Origin: Clostridia bacterium
GTDB lineage: Bacteria > Bacillota > Clostridia > Oscillospirales > CAG-272
Assembly (NCBI GenBank): GCA_017461475.1
Contig: JAFTXX010000044.1
Span: 62,001-126,000 of the forward strand
DNA length: 64,000 nucleotides
Direction of reading: 5' to 3'
Shown here: positions 52,005 through 60,768 of the stretch, piece by piece
Layout of the letters: the number at the start of each line of letters is the position of its first letter
Position numbering within the stretch: position 1 is the stretch's first letter
Program-made: the position numbers and the translations under genes
The notes under the pieces: model-generated
What the model was told of the DNA's origin: nothing
The model's input: the letters and a program-made list of their open reading frames with translations, nothing else
Database searches by the model: none

Positions 52005-53392
52005 GCACGGTTAAAAAGTTTATAGGCGACAAAGCGTTTTATAAAATGCTTTTCGCCCTTGTGCTTCCGCTTATCGTTCAGCAGGGGGTAACACAGTTTG
52101 TCAGCCTGCTCGACAATATCATGGTCGGCAAGCTCGGCACTGAGGCTATAAACAGTGTAGCAATTGTCAATCAGCTTATATTTGTATTCAACCTCGCCGT
52201 TTTCGGCGGAGTTTCGGGCGTGTCTATTTTCGGCGCGCAGTTTGCGGGTGTCGGCGATGACAAGGGACTTCGCCATACCTTCCGTTTTAAGATAATTCTC
52301 GGCGTAATACTTGCCGTGCTTGCCATAACGATATTTATTCTTTGGGGTGAGCCGCTCGCAATGCTTTTTTTAGACAATGAAAGCAATGAGGGACTTGACC
52401 TATCCGTTATAACCGCGGGCGCGCGCGATTATCTTAGTATCATGCTGATCGGTCTTTTTCCTTTTATGATAGTGCAGGTTTATTCGAGCACGCTGCGTGA
52501 AATGGGCGATACCGTTGTCCCCATGATAGCAAGCGTTGCGGCAATTACCGTCAATGTTATTTTCAACTCATTGCTCATTTTCGGACTTTGCGGCTTTCCC
52601 CGCCTTGAGATAAAGGGAGCGGCTATAGCAACGGTGATGTCGCGATATGTTGAAATGCTTGTGGTCGTAATCTACACACATGTGCGAAAGTCGAAATTCA
52701 AATTTGCTGTCGGCGCTTACAAATCGCCCTATGTTCCGCTTGAACTTGTGAAAAAGATTGCAATAACGGGTTCTCCGCTTATGCTCAATGAAATTCTTTG
52801 GTCGCTCGGAACCACGTTTATCAACCGTTGCTACTCCACAAAAGGCATTTTTGCCTACGCGGCAACGAATATCAATACTACCGCGTGGAACCTTTTCTGC
52901 ATAATCATGTTTGCGATGGGTACCGCCATTTCCATTATCCTCGGGCGCGAGCTCGGCAAAGGCGAGAGGGAAAAGGCTATTGACTTAAACCGCAAACTGC
53001 AGTTTTTCAACGTGGCGGTGCATGTTGTGATAGGGTGCGCGCTTATCATTTCGTCAAGATATATTCCGCTTTTATACGATGTTGAGCCCGAAGTGCGCGA
53101 TATAGCAACAAAACTGCTGGTGGTATCGGGTGCGGCGCTGCCTATGCACTCGCTTGTTCACGGAATGTATTTTGCAATCCGAAGCGGCGGAAAAACCTTT
53201 GTAACTTTCCTTTTTGACAGCGTATACACATGGGCAGTCCCCGCGGTGCTTGCGTTTTTCCTTGTAACATTTACAAGTCTTGATATCGTTTCGGTGTACC
53301 TTATCGTCCAGTTTTCGGACGCGCTGAAAATGACCATAGGTCTTGTGATGTTGAAGAGCGGTTTCTGGGCAAACACTGTTATTGATAAATAA
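52001..53392 (+). CDS. MATE-family multidrug/cation efflux transporter
   Basis: The 463-residue protein has twelve membrane segments in two six-helix halves. The first half has the MATE motif VTQFVSLLDNIMVGKLGTEAINSVAIVNQL. It probably exports cationic compounds using a sodium or proton gradient. Its ATG overlaps the ybaK stop, so the two are co-translated, although no functional link is known. A bidirectional terminator follows. Confidence 0.94.
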   Translation: MSTVKKFIGDKAFYKMLFALVLPLIVQQGVTQFVSLLDNIMVGKLGTEAINSVAIVNQLIFVFNLAVFGGVSGVSIFGAQFAGVGDDKGLRHTFRFKIILGVILAVLAITIFILWGEPLAMLFLDNESNEGLDLSVITAGARDYLSIMLIGLFPFMIVQVYSSTLREMGDTVVPMIASVAAITVNVIFNSLLIFGLCGFPRLEIKGAAIATVMSRYVEMLVVVIYTHVRKSKFKFAVGAYKSPYVPLELVKKIAITGSPLMLNEILWSLGTTFINRCYSTKGIFAYAATNINTTAWNLFCIIMFAMGTAISIILGRELGKGEREKAIDLNRKLQFFNVAVHVVIGCALIISSRYIPLLYDVEPEVRDIATKLLVVSGAALPMHSLVHGMYFAIRSGGKTFVTFLFDSVYTWAVPAVLAFFLVTFTSLDIVSVYLIVQFSDALKMTIGLVMLKSGFWANTVIDK

Positions 53393-53393
53393 T

Positions 53394-53423
53394 AAAAACG
53401 TCCTCAGACCGAGGACGTTTTTG
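53394..53423. terminator. Bidirectional terminator
   Basis: AAAAACGTCCTC / GAGGACGTTTTT with a short loop between the MATE gene (+) and the small membrane protein gene (-). Confidence 0.9.
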
Positions 53424-53426
53424 CTG

Positions 53427-53666
53427 TTAAAATAAGTTTTTTATGGCTTTTACCGTTTTGCAAACCGCGGCAACGGTAACAAGCGCGCCGATTACTGAGA
53501 GGAAAAGCAACAGCTTTTTTGAAATCTCGCCTCTCAGACTTACGGTAAGGACGGGATTTTCGGGGTCTTTTTTGCGGCGCAGGGCAAAAGTGATGTCAAA
53601 AGGACGGCTGATAGCCTCTTCCGCTTTGTTTATAAAACGCTTGATTTTTTCAACTTTTTCTTTCAT
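53427..53666 (-). CDS. Small membrane protein, unknown
   Basis: The 79-residue protein has a basic amphipathic N-terminus (KEKVEKIKRFINKAEEAISRPF), a short beta-strand-like segment and one C-terminal membrane span (about 53-70). GGAGCGT precedes the ATG on the minus strand. No family is recognised. It sits between a terminator and the divergent MBOAT gene. Confidence 0.6.
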   Translation of the reverse strand: MKEKVEKIKRFINKAEEAISRPFDITFALRRKKDPENPVLTVSLRGEISKKLLLFLSVIGALVTVAAVCKTVKAIKNLF

Positions 53667-53829
53667 GCGCCCACGCTCCTTTTCATTGTAATTCTATTAT
53701 ATACGTTTGTTTCAAAAAATTCAACACCCCGAGGGGAAAAAGATGAAAAACTCTTTTATTTTCGGAGGTATTCATGTATAATATTATTAATATATATTGT
53801 ACAGTTAAGTTGATAAGGAGAACCTTTCG

Positions 53830-55080
53830 ATGACACTGTACTCACCTGTGTTTATTCTTGCGTTTCTGCCGACATCGGCGGTGATTTACCGCACGGTGCC
53901 GAAGAACTTCCGTCCGCAGGCGCTCGCGGCGATGAGCCTTGCGTTTTACATTCTTGCCGCGGGCGAGCATTTTTACCTTTTGCCGATTTTGGCAATTTTA
54001 GTATATCTGCTTTCTTTCGCGGGCAAAAAGGGATTTTTTGTTTGCCTTTTTATGTTTGTACCTCTGCGGCTCTTTGGGATATCCGCGCTCGGCGTGTCGT
54101 TCTTTATTCTTCGCGCCGCCGCGTATATTTATGACGGCAAGCGGGAAAGAAATTTTTTCAAGGTTTTTGCGCATCTGCTGTTTTTCCCCTGCGTTCACGC
54201 GGGGCCGCTTGCGTCTTACAAAGATTTTGAAAGCGGACTTTCACGCTACGCGGACTTTGCGCAGATGTCACGCGGAATATGCATGGCGCTGTACGGCGCA
54301 TTTAAAAAACTGTTTTTTGCCGATGCGCTCTATGTGACTTTTGATAAATTCTTTGTTGGCGGCACGTCGCTTTCGGCTTTTCTTGCGCTTATTGCTTACG
54401 CACTGTACATATATTTCGACTTTTCGGGATGCAGTGACATGGCGGTGGGCATTGCCTCGGTGCTTGGGTTTGACCTGCCGAAAAATTTTGATTTTCCGTA
54501 TATGTCCCGCTCGGTAAGCGAGTTTTTCCGCCGCTGGCACATCACGCTCGGACGCTGGCTGTTTAAATATATCTACATTCCGCTCGGCGGCAGTAAAAAG
54601 GGAAGTGTACGCGCTGTTTTGTCGCTCGGCGCGGTGTGGCTTGCAAGCGCGCTCTGGCACGGAACGCGGCTTTCCTATCTCGTTTGGGGAATGTACTTTT
54701 TTGTCATAGCCATAGCCGAAAAACTTATTTTGCCGAAAGGTTTTAAAATCGGCAGACTTTGCACATTTTGTCTGGTACTCTTCGGTTGGGTGTTCTTCTT
54801 TTCCGACACGCCCGCCGCGGCTTTTGCATTTTTCACACGGCTGTTTTGCCTCGGCGAAACACTGCTTTACTGCCGCGCCGATATATATAACGCTATCCGC
54901 AATGTACCGTTTATTTTGCTTGCGGCGCTGTTTGCAACCCCTTTGCCGCGCCGCCTGCTAAACATGCTTTACAGCCGCGCAAGAGTAGCTTTGTACATTT
55001 TGGCTTTGCCGCTGTTTTGCCTGATACTTTCATGTCTTGTTTCAAGCGGGCATATACCTTTTCTGTATGCGTCTTTTTGA
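53830..55080 (+). CDS. MBOAT-family membrane O-acyltransferase
   Basis: The 416-residue membrane protein has AAGGAG upstream and about ten hydrophobic segments. It has the MBOAT features PCVHAGPLASYKDF, YIYFDFSGCSDMAVGIA, FPYMSRSVSEFFRRWHITLGRWLFKYIYIPLGG and the catalytic His277 in ASALWHGTRLSY. It belongs with AlgI/DltB/PatA proteins that move acyl groups across the membrane to a glycan or teichoic acid. The next gene encodes an exported partner with a DHH motif, as in alginate (AlgI-AlgX/J) and peptidoglycan O-acetylation pairs. Confidence 0.93.
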   Translation: MTLYSPVFILAFLPTSAVIYRTVPKNFRPQALAAMSLAFYILAAGEHFYLLPILAILVYLLSFAGKKGFFVCLFMFVPLRLFGISALGVSFFILRAAAYIYDGKRERNFFKVFAHLLFFPCVHAGPLASYKDFESGLSRYADFAQMSRGICMALYGAFKKLFFADALYVTFDKFFVGGTSLSAFLALIAYALYIYFDFSGCSDMAVGIASVLGFDLPKNFDFPYMSRSVSEFFRRWHITLGRWLFKYIYIPLGGSKKGSVRAVLSLGAVWLASALWHGTRLSYLVWGMYFFVIAIAEKLILPKGFKIGRLCTFCLVLFGWVFFFSDTPAAAFAFFTRLFCLGETLLYCRADIYNAIRNVPFILLAALFATPLPRRLLNMLYSRARVALYILALPLFCLILSCLVSSGHIPFLYASF

Positions 55081-55087
55081 GGTGGCT

Positions 55088-56134
55088 ATGGAAAAGATAT
55101 TTGTTAAATCAGCGTTTGCGCTTTGCTTTATTCTGTTTGTCTGCGTTTTACTTTGCCCCGCCGACACATGGCTTGAAAGCGAGAACCGATACATCGGCAA
55201 ACTTGAACTCAGCGATAAAAGTTTTTCCGATCGTTTGCCTTTTCGAACTTCGCTTATGCACGTTAACCGCGACATCTCGCTTGCGCTCGGCAAAAATGAG
55301 TTTGCGGGTGCGTTCTTTGGCGAAAACGGATATATTTTTTCAAATGAGGAAGTTTCTTTAGCTGTGCTTGAAAAAAATCTGGCATTTGCCGACGAGCTTT
55401 CATCCGTAATAGAAACGCATCTATGCGTTATCCCGTCCAAAACCGACGCGCTGGTAAGCTATCTGCCGAAGTTTTATGACAGCATGCGCGGCGAGCTGTG
55501 GCAGGTTTCAGCGAAAAACAAAAACAATGTTTCCGATGTTCTTCCCATAATTTTGCTTGCGGCAAATAACGGAAAGTACGTCTATTACCGCGGTGACCAT
55601 CACTTGACGGCGCTTGGCTCATATTACGTTTACAAATCGCTTGCAACCTCACTCGGTTTTGCGGCATACGGCTCCGATGCTTTCTCTGTAGGCATAGTAA
55701 AGACAAACTTTTCGGGCAGTGACGCGCGGAAGATGCTCACCGAAACGGGCGATAAGATCGCGCTGTTCCGCTACAGCGGCGACAGCCGTCTCATCACCGA
55801 AAACCTTGACAGCGGCGAGAAGTATGACGGTCTTTATGACTTTGACAAGCTGATTTCAAATGACCCCTACGGCATTTTCCCCGCACCCGATTGCGGCAGG
55901 GTAAAAATAACTCTCGGAGAGGGACGTGAAAATTTGCTCCTTGTCTGCGACAGTTACGGCGATTCGCTTGCCCCGTTCCTCGCGCGGCACTATGACCTTG
56001 ACATAATAGACCCCCGCTACTACGGCGGCTCGGTAAAAGACCTCATAAAAGAAAATAACTACACCACCGCACTCCTCTGCTTCGGCATGGACACCCTCGC
56101 AGGAAAAGAGATACTGTATAAACTGATGTTTTAA
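55088..56134 (+). CDS. Exported DHHW/AlgX-like partner of the MBOAT protein
   Basis: The ATG at 55088 follows GAGGTGG, giving 348 residues. One N-terminal membrane anchor (about 7-25) is followed by an SGNH-like extracellular domain: RLPFRTSLMHVNRDISLALGKNEF, the DHH core YYRGDHHLTALGSYY (Asp170-His171-His172) and VCDSYGDSLAP, which supplies the nucleophile Ser region. Such proteins take the acyl group from the MBOAT partner and place it on the surface polymer. It lies seven bases after the MBOAT gene. No other acetylation genes are present. Confidence 0.88.
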   Translation: MEKIFVKSAFALCFILFVCVLLCPADTWLESENRYIGKLELSDKSFSDRLPFRTSLMHVNRDISLALGKNEFAGAFFGENGYIFSNEEVSLAVLEKNLAFADELSSVIETHLCVIPSKTDALVSYLPKFYDSMRGELWQVSAKNKNNVSDVLPIILLAANNGKYVYYRGDHHLTALGSYYVYKSLATSLGFAAYGSDAFSVGIVKTNFSGSDARKMLTETGDKIALFRYSGDSRLITENLDSGEKYDGLYDFDKLISNDPYGIFPAPDCGRVKITLGEGRENLLLVCDSYGDSLAPFLARHYDLDIIDPRYYGGSVKDLIKENNYTTALLCFGMDTLAGKEILYKLMF

Positions 56135-56146
56135 ATAAAAATCCCC

Positions 56147-56304
56147 GCAATTTGCCAAAGGCAAATTGCTACCTAAACCTGCCGCTAAAGAGGCAGATTT
56201 CACCGACGCTGCGCGTCGATTTCATCCGCCCGCAGGCGGATTTCACAAATCCCGCAGGGATTTATTTCACTGTAACATTAAGCGGTGAAACCGCTTAATG
56301 TTAC
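56147..56304. repeat. String of small hairpins with ATTTCAC spacers
   Basis: The hairpins GCAATTTGCC-AAA-GGCAAATTGC, a CTGCC/GGCAG stem, CGACGC/GCGTCG, TCCGCC/GGCGGA, AAATCCC/GGGATTT and a 15-bp GTAACATTAAGCGGT stem with a GAA loop (about 56271-56303) follow each other. They are joined by GATTTCA or TATTTCAC spacers. It lies between the MBOAT/DHHW pair and recG, whose ribosome binding site begins just after it. The design matches the string at 16106-16273 although the stems differ. Confidence 0.78.
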
Positions 56305-56325
56305 TTCACGGAAGGATGTGGAAAA

Positions 56326-58449
56326 ATGGCAAATCTGGATATGCCCGTGTCAAAACTTGACGGTATAGGCAAAGTCAAGGACGCAGCTTTTGAAAAACTC
56401 GGCATACGCACACTGCGCGACCTCATTTACCATTTTCCGACGCGCTACGAAAACCGCGGCGTAGTTACCCCGCTCGCCGAGGGCAAAGCGGGCATGACGC
56501 AGTCGTATATCCTCACTGTTTCCACCGAGCCGAAAATGGCGCGGCTACGCGGGTCGATGACCGTGGTGAAATTCCGCGCGTTTGACGACAGCGGCAGCGT
56601 TGAGATAGTCTACTTCAATCAGCCGTATATGCGCGATAAATTCCACGTCGGCGAGACCTACCGCTTTTACGGCAAACTCACCGAGAAACTCGGCAGATAC
56701 TCGCTTGCAAGTCCCGTCGCGGAACTTTATAAAGAGGGCGAGCCTCTCCCTGATTTGTATGCGGTGTATCGCCTTTCTCCACCTCTGAATAAGCGTGTGC
56801 TTCGCGAGTGCGTCTCGCAGGCACTCGCACTTTGCAAGAGCGAACTTTACGACACTGTCCCAAGCGACATCCGCTCAAAATATTCGCTTGCATCGCTTTC
56901 TTTTGCGCTCGAAAATATTCATATCCCAGAAACGCTTGACGCGCTTGACCGCGCGGCTCGCCGTCTCGCCTTTGACGAACTGTTTGAAACCGCGCTTGCC
57001 GTGCGCCTTATGCGAAAAAAGCAAACTAAAGCGTTTGCAACCCGCATGGTAAATACGGATATTTCGCCGTTTATAAAAACCGTACCGTTTGAACTCACAG
57101 GCGCGCAAAAACGCGCTGTAAACGATATCGTCACCGACCTTAGCGCAGGCGAGGGAAGTGACGCACCGAGAATGTCGCGCATACTTGTCGGCGACGTCGG
57201 TTGCGGCAAGACGGTCTGCGCCGCGGCTGCTGTTTTTATGGCGGTCAACAACGGCACGCAGGCGCTTATAATGGCACCCACCGAAATTCTTGCATCCCAG
57301 CACCACGCCGACCTTGCACCGCAGTTCGTCGTGCTCGGTTACAGGGTAGAAAAACTCACGGGCAGCACTACCGCCGCTGAAAAGCGCCGCATAAAAGCGG
57401 GACTTTCCGACGGCAGTATCGACATAGTTATCGGCACTCATGCGCTTATTGAGGACGATGTCACGTTCCGCGCGCTCGGACTTTGCGTGTGCGACGAGCA
57501 ACACCGTTTCGGTATTGCACAGCGCGCAAAACTGCTAGAAAAAAGTCCGCGCGCACACATGCTTGTAATGAGCGCGACACCAATACCGCGCACGCTTTCA
57601 CTTGTCCTTTACGGCGACCTTGCGATTTCGCGCATTGACGAAATGCCTGCGGGCAGACAAAAGGTTGACACCGTTTATGTAAACGAAAATTACCGCACGC
57701 GGCTAAACGGATTTATCGACAAGCAACTCGCTGAGGGGGGACAAATATATGTCGTTTGTCCTGCGGTCGAGCAGGTGGAGGACGATGCCGACGATGGCGC
57801 TGCAACGGTAAGCGTGTTTGACATTGGTGCACAGCCGCCGCTCAAAAGCGCGGTTGAGTTCTCAGCGGAACTTGCAGAGCGCTTTCCGCGCGCCAACGTC
57901 GCATATATCCACGGCAAAATGCGCCCCGCCGAAAAGAATGATATTATGTCCCGATTTGTTTCGGGCGATATAAAACTCCTCGTTTCCACCACGGTTATCG
58001 AGGTCGGTATAAACGTACCTAACGCGTCGCTGATGATAGTTGAAAATGCAGAACGGTTCGGTCTGTCGCAACTTCACCAACTCAGAGGGCGCGTCGGACG
58101 CGGCACACGCAAGTCTTACTGCGTGCTTGTTTCCGACACCGAGGGCGAGGTTGCAAGACAGCGGCTTAAACTTATGACAAAGACAAACGACGGATTTGTA
58201 ATCGCCGAGGAAGACCTAAAAATGCGAGGCCCCGGTGACTTTCTCGGAACGGACGGCGCACGTCAGAGCGGTGTCGGCGGCAATTACCGCATGGCGGCGC
58301 TCTGCCAGGATCCCGCCATTCCAGAAGCGGCGGGAGAAGCCGCGGCGGCTGTGCTTGAGCGCGACCCAACGCTTTCTTCGCCTGAATTTGCACCGCTCCG
58401 CGCACGTCTTTCTCGTGCAATGAGCGCAAGCGAAACTACAATGAATTGA
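56326..58449 (+). CDS. recG: ATP-dependent DNA helicase RecG
   Basis: The 707-residue protein is of family length. An N-terminal wedge (OB-fold) domain (about 1-240) starts with KLDGIGKVKDAAFEKLGIRTLRDLIYHFPTRY. The helicase core (about 250-640) has Walker A GDVGCGKT, DEQH box (CVCDEQHRFG), SATPIPRTL and the QLHQLRGRVGRG motif VI. It remodels stalled replication forks and branched recombination intermediates. GGAAGGATGTGG stands before the ATG, immediately downstream of the hairpin string. rarA follows 10 bp later. Confidence 0.98.
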   Translation: MANLDMPVSKLDGIGKVKDAAFEKLGIRTLRDLIYHFPTRYENRGVVTPLAEGKAGMTQSYILTVSTEPKMARLRGSMTVVKFRAFDDSGSVEIVYFNQPYMRDKFHVGETYRFYGKLTEKLGRYSLASPVAELYKEGEPLPDLYAVYRLSPPLNKRVLRECVSQALALCKSELYDTVPSDIRSKYSLASLSFALENIHIPETLDALDRAARRLAFDELFETALAVRLMRKKQTKAFATRMVNTDISPFIKTVPFELTGAQKRAVNDIVTDLSAGEGSDAPRMSRILVGDVGCGKTVCAAAAVFMAVNNGTQALIMAPTEILASQHHADLAPQFVVLGYRVEKLTGSTTAAEKRRIKAGLSDGSIDIVIGTHALIEDDVTFRALGLCVCDEQHRFGIAQRAKLLEKSPRAHMLVMSATPIPRTLSLVLYGDLAISRIDEMPAGRQKVDTVYVNENYRTRLNGFIDKQLAEGGQIYVVCPAVEQVEDDADDGAATVSVFDIGAQPPLKSAVEFSAELAERFPRANVAYIHGKMRPAEKNDIMSRFVSGDIKLLVSTTVIEVGINVPNASLMIVENAERFGLSQLHQLRGRVGRGTRKSYCVLVSDTEGEVARQRLKLMTKTNDGFVIAEEDLKMRGPGDFLGTDGARQSGVGGNYRMAALCQDPAIPEAAGEAAAAVLERDPTLSSPEFAPLRARLSRAMSASETTMN

Positions 58450-58459
58450 GGAAAAATAA

Positions 58460-59686
58460 ATGTTAAATCAACCTCTTGCCGACAGGCTTCGCCCTGACAG
58501 TTTAGACGATATGGTGGGGCAGGCGCACCTCTTCGGCAAAAACGGTGTCGTCCGCAAAATGCTTGAGGGCGGCAGAGTTACAAATATGATATTTTTCGGC
58601 CCGCCCGGCACGGGCAAGACCACGGCGGCAAACATCGTCGCAAAGCAGTCGGGTATGACGCTCTATAAACTCAATGCCACCACCGCGTCGCTCTCCGATG
58701 TAAAGGACGTTATTTCACAATCGCAGAATATGTTCGGCGCGGGCGGCACGTTGCTTTATCTCGACGAGATACAGTATTTTAACCGCAAGCAACAGCAGTC
58801 TCTGCTTGAATTTATCGAGGACGGCAGAGTGACCCTTATCGCGTCGACCACGGACAACCCATATTTCTGTATTTATAACGCTATTTTGTCGCGTTGCGCC
58901 GTATTTGAGTTTAAACCCGTCGGCGCAAATGATATCAAAAAGGCTCTCGTCCGCGGTCTTGATTCGCTCAACCGCGAGAGCGGCAAAGATGTCACAATTG
59001 AAGACGGCGCGCTCGACTTTATCGCGGGTGTTGCGGGAGGTGACGTGCGCTCCTCTCTCGGCGTGCTTGAAAATGTTTATTCGATTGCAAAAAACAGCAT
59101 TACCGAAGCCGATGCAAAGGAGTTCACCCCGACTTTCACGGGTAATTTCGACCGTCAGGGCGACGTGCATTATAATCTTTTGTCATGCCTGCAAAAATCC
59201 ATCCGCGGTTCCGACCCAGATGCGGCGGTATTCTACCTTGCGCGCATTTTAGAGGGCGGAGATCTGCTTTCCGCTTGCCGCAGACTGCTTGTGATAGCGT
59301 CCGAAGACGTTGGACTTGCATACCCACAGGCGGCAATAATGGCAAAAGCGTGCACCGACGCTGCAAAAGAGCTCGGACTCCCCGAGGGCGCAATTCCGCT
59401 TGCAAACCTCACCGTCGCACTCGCCACAGCACCCAAGTCCAACAGCGCATACATGGCGTATAACTCAGCGAAAAACGACTTCCTTTCCGGCATGGGGCAG
59501 GACATCCCCACGCATCTTCAGTCCCCGCTTTTCAAAGGCTACAAATACCCGCACGATTACCCCGACCACTATGTAAAACAGCAGTATCTGCCCGATGATT
59601 TAAAAGGCAAAAAATACTACGAGTTCGGAGAAAATAAAACCGAACAAGCCGCAAAAGCATACTGGGAGAAGATAAAGAGTAAATAA
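58460..59686 (+). CDS. rarA: Replication-associated recombination protein RarA (MgsA)
   Basis: The 408-residue AAA+ protein has an N-terminus QPLADRLRPDSLDDMVGQAHL, Walker A GPPGTGKTT, Walker B LLYLDEIQYFNRKQQQ and sensor STTDNPYF. It has the C-terminal tetramerisation domain (PKSNSAYMAYNSAKNDF and KGYKYPHDYPDHYVKQQYLPD). It is related to clamp-loader subunits and works at stalled forks, which fits its place right after recG. Confidence 0.97.
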   Translation: MLNQPLADRLRPDSLDDMVGQAHLFGKNGVVRKMLEGGRVTNMIFFGPPGTGKTTAANIVAKQSGMTLYKLNATTASLSDVKDVISQSQNMFGAGGTLLYLDEIQYFNRKQQQSLLEFIEDGRVTLIASTTDNPYFCIYNAILSRCAVFEFKPVGANDIKKALVRGLDSLNRESGKDVTIEDGALDFIAGVAGGDVRSSLGVLENVYSIAKNSITEADAKEFTPTFTGNFDRQGDVHYNLLSCLQKSIRGSDPDAAVFYLARILEGGDLLSACRRLLVIASEDVGLAYPQAAIMAKACTDAAKELGLPEGAIPLANLTVALATAPKSNSAYMAYNSAKNDFLSGMGQDIPTHLQSPLFKGYKYPHDYPDHYVKQQYLPDDLKGKKYYEFGENKTEQAAKAYWEKIKSK

Positions 59687-59692
59687 GCAAGA

Positions 59693-59902
59693 AAGATAAA
59701 TTGATGTTTATGTTGCAAACATCTCCGCCCGAGATCCTTCGCTTCGCTCAAGGATGACAAGGGCGGGATTTAGCATGGTGCTAAAAAAACCTTTGTTTAC
59801 GCATTGCAACAACCCCCGCTTGTCATCCTCGAACGGAGCGTAGCGAAGTGAAGGATCTCGCGGGGAGATGTTTGTCTGCTTCACTAAACATCAATTTATC
59901 TT
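59693..59902. mobile_element. MITE-like element type I, copy F
   Basis: A perfect 18-bp terminal inverted repeat AAGATAAATTGATGTTTA (59693-59710 and 59885-59902) encloses 210 bp in the orientation of copies B and C but without the two internal hairpins. It lies between rarA and the pseudouridine synthase gene. The following ~160 bp up to 60066 hold only a possible promoter (TTGCGT...TAATAT). Confidence 0.9.
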
Positions 59903-60065
59903 CGGTTTAGAACAAACTTTTTTAACACATACTAACCCATGCTTGCCAAAGCGTTATGGGAAAATTATTTTTACAAGGATTTATAATAGGGCTTTGCGCG
60001 GCGATAATTTTAATGGTAATATTTATCGCTTGCGTCAGCCGAATGTTTTTGATAATATAGGACTT

Positions 60066-60767
60066 ATGAGAATAGACAAATTTCTTTCAGAATGTAAAAT
60101 AGCAACGCGGTCGGAGACGGGGAAAGCCGTGCGGCGGGGAGAGGTACTGCTCGACGGCGTACCCGTTAAGCGTGCGGACACGCAAGTTGACCCAGACAAA
60201 AACGTTGTCACTTACTGCGGCGAGGTGGTACACTATCGCCGCAATACATATGTTTTGCTCAACAAACCTGACGGTTATGTATCTGCTACCGAGGATAAAA
60301 AAGACAAGACCGTGCTTGACCTGCTCCCCGAGGAAGTGACAAAATTCGGCGTGTTCCCATGCGGCAGACTTGACAAAAACACTCTCGGACTTATGCTGCT
60401 TACCGACAACGGCCCGCTTGCGCACGCACTGCTCTCGCCAAAACGCCATGTCGAAAAAGTTTACCGCTTTGAATGTGCGCACAAACCGAGCGATGACGAT
60501 ATTGCCGCGCTCGAGAGCGGCGTTGACATCGGCGGCTATGTGACAAAACCCTGCACAGTGAAAATGACGGGTGACACCTCGGGCGAAATCACTCTCGCCG
60601 AGGGCAAATACCACCAGATAAAACTGATGTTTGACGCGGTGAATAACCGCATACTCTACCTTGAGCGTATCCGCTTTGCGTTTCTGACGCTTGACGGGCT
60701 CGCGCGCGGCGAGTGGCGTTATCTAACCGACGATGAAATAAAAAAACTTGAAAGTTTGGGAATTTAA
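60066..60767 (+). CDS. rsuA: RsuA-family 16S rRNA pseudouridine synthase
   Basis: The ATG at 60066 gives 233 residues; the longer frame from 59868 translates MITE copy F and is rejected. An S4 RNA-binding domain (MRIDKFLSECKIATRSETGKAVRRGEVLLDG, 1-60) precedes the catalytic domain with the active Asp in the GRLDKNTLGLMLLTDNG motif and the HVEKVYRFE and GKYHQIKLMF strands. It makes pseudouridine in rRNA (RsuA modifies U516 of 16S in E. coli). The target here is by analogy. tex begins one base after its stop. Confidence 0.94.
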   Translation: MRIDKFLSECKIATRSETGKAVRRGEVLLDGVPVKRADTQVDPDKNVVTYCGEVVHYRRNTYVLLNKPDGYVSATEDKKDKTVLDLLPEEVTKFGVFPCGRLDKNTLGLMLLTDNGPLAHALLSPKRHVEKVYRFECAHKPSDDDIAALESGVDIGGYVTKPCTVKMTGDTSGEITLAEGKYHQIKLMFDAVNNRILYLERIRFAFLTLDGLARGEWRYLTDDEIKKLESLGI

Positions 60768-60768
60768 A

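Noticed and set aside
53774..53833. A 19-residue ORF with GGAGG upstream, overlapping the MBOAT start (ATGA)
   Set aside because: Its second codon lies in a TATAAT that looks like the -10 of the downstream gene, the sequence is very AT-rich, and nothing supports translation. A leader peptide cannot be excluded.
59868..60065. Extended N-terminus of the RsuA-type protein
   Set aside because: It starts inside MITE copy F, while the S4 domain begins exactly at the ATG at 60066.
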